Origin: Faecalicatena faecalis
Lineage (GTDB): Bacteria > Bacillota > Clostridia > Lachnospirales > Lachnospiraceae
Direction of reading: 5' to 3'
NCBI RefSeq assembly: GCF_012524165.2
Contig: NZ_JABACJ020000020.1
Span: 1-64,000, forward strand
Length of the DNA: 64,000 nt
Under the pieces are notes generated by a model. The model searched no databases. It was not told the origin of the DNA and saw only the letters and a program-made list of their open reading frames with translations. Positions 63,909 to 64,000 of this stretch are shown here, in pieces; the first letter of the stretch is position 1; each line of letters opens with the position of its first letter. The position numbers and the translations under genes are program-made.

Positions 63909-63960
63909 GAGTCCCCACGTTCCAGACTAAATTGTCTTGAATGTGGGGACTCTTTGGATT
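63909..63960 (+). terminator. Terminator after the DUF5714 gene
   Basis: GAGTCCCCAC pairs with GTGGGGACTC, then TTTGGATTTTT. The last 40 bases of the window show nothing assignable. Confidence 0.8.
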
Positions 63961-64000
63961 TTTCGGTTAATTGATACAATAAGTCGGTTTTCCTAGAGCA

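Noticed and set aside
1..64000. tRNA, rRNA, known metabolite riboswitches, integrases
   Set aside because: I looked through the gaps between genes and saw no convincing cloverleaf, rRNA block, riboswitch core or recombinase.

Overview
The window looks like chromosome from a gut-type anaerobic Firmicute, most likely a Lachnospiraceae member (Blautia, Dorea or Clostridium-like). The reasons are AGGAGG-type ribosome binding sites, moderate GC, PTS/LicT and BceRS-AB modules, CD1871A, EFR1, Imm-5-like and DUF5714 proteins, and TRAP and SBP5 transporters. No genus can be fixed from the sequence alone. I found no rRNA, tRNA, CRISPR array, transposase or phage gene.

Region 1 (about 0.2-15 kb) is a pectin / unsaturated-uronate catabolic locus. 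It has an IclR regulator, KduI, an RpiB/LacAB-family (DhuI-like) isomerase, a TIM-barrel isomerase/epimerase, a NodB-like deacetylase, a three-part TRAP transporter, two AraC regulators, a GH105 hydrolase, KduD, a KDPG aldolase fused to a VOC domain, and KDG kinase. Together they can take unsaturated oligouronides to pyruvate and glyceraldehyde-3-phosphate. Between kduD and the second araC gene lies an 800-bp non-coding block (10933-11726) made of three consecutive, very long, branched hairpins. It is the most unusual object in the window.

Region 2 (15-25.7 kb) has a PAS-GGDEF diguanylate cyclase placed directly in front of a BceRS-type two-component system, the BceAB-type ABC exporter with a TNACA-N4-TGTAA operator, a TlpA / CD1871A / NapH-like redox set (including a 49-aa CXXC protein), a zinc-ribbon-CD225 membrane protein, a DUF2752 protein, and a MATE exporter broken by a one-base frameshift.

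Region 3 (25.9-29.7 kb) is fruK-fruA-fruR; the IIB active-site cysteine of FruA reads as tyrosine. Region 4 (29.7-40 kb) has two more c-di-GMP proteins (a Cache-GGDEF protein, and a REC-HD-GYP-PAS-degenerate GGDEF protein with an Hpt partner). The second sits at the end of a tight gene string pncB-ddl-murF-HAD-hpt. Region 5 (40.2-45 kb) is a LicT-controlled beta-glucoside PTS / GH1 operon with two visible RAT/terminator leaders.

Region 6 (45-60.4 kb) is an unfamiliar catabolic island: a GntR regulator with a clear operator, a five-gene SBP5-type ABC importer, a 592-aa hydrolase with a duplicated fold, two cupin-like paralogues, MFS and MATE transporters, L-rhamnose isomerase, an aldo/keto reductase and an MBL-fold protein with an altered metal motif. 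Its substrate is not evident; a rhamnose-bearing or related glycoside/ester is a guess. Region 7 (60.6-64 kb) is a small operon of a DUF2007-like protein, EFR1 ferredoxin, alpha/beta hydrolase, Imm-5-like protein and DUF5714 protein, closed by a terminator.
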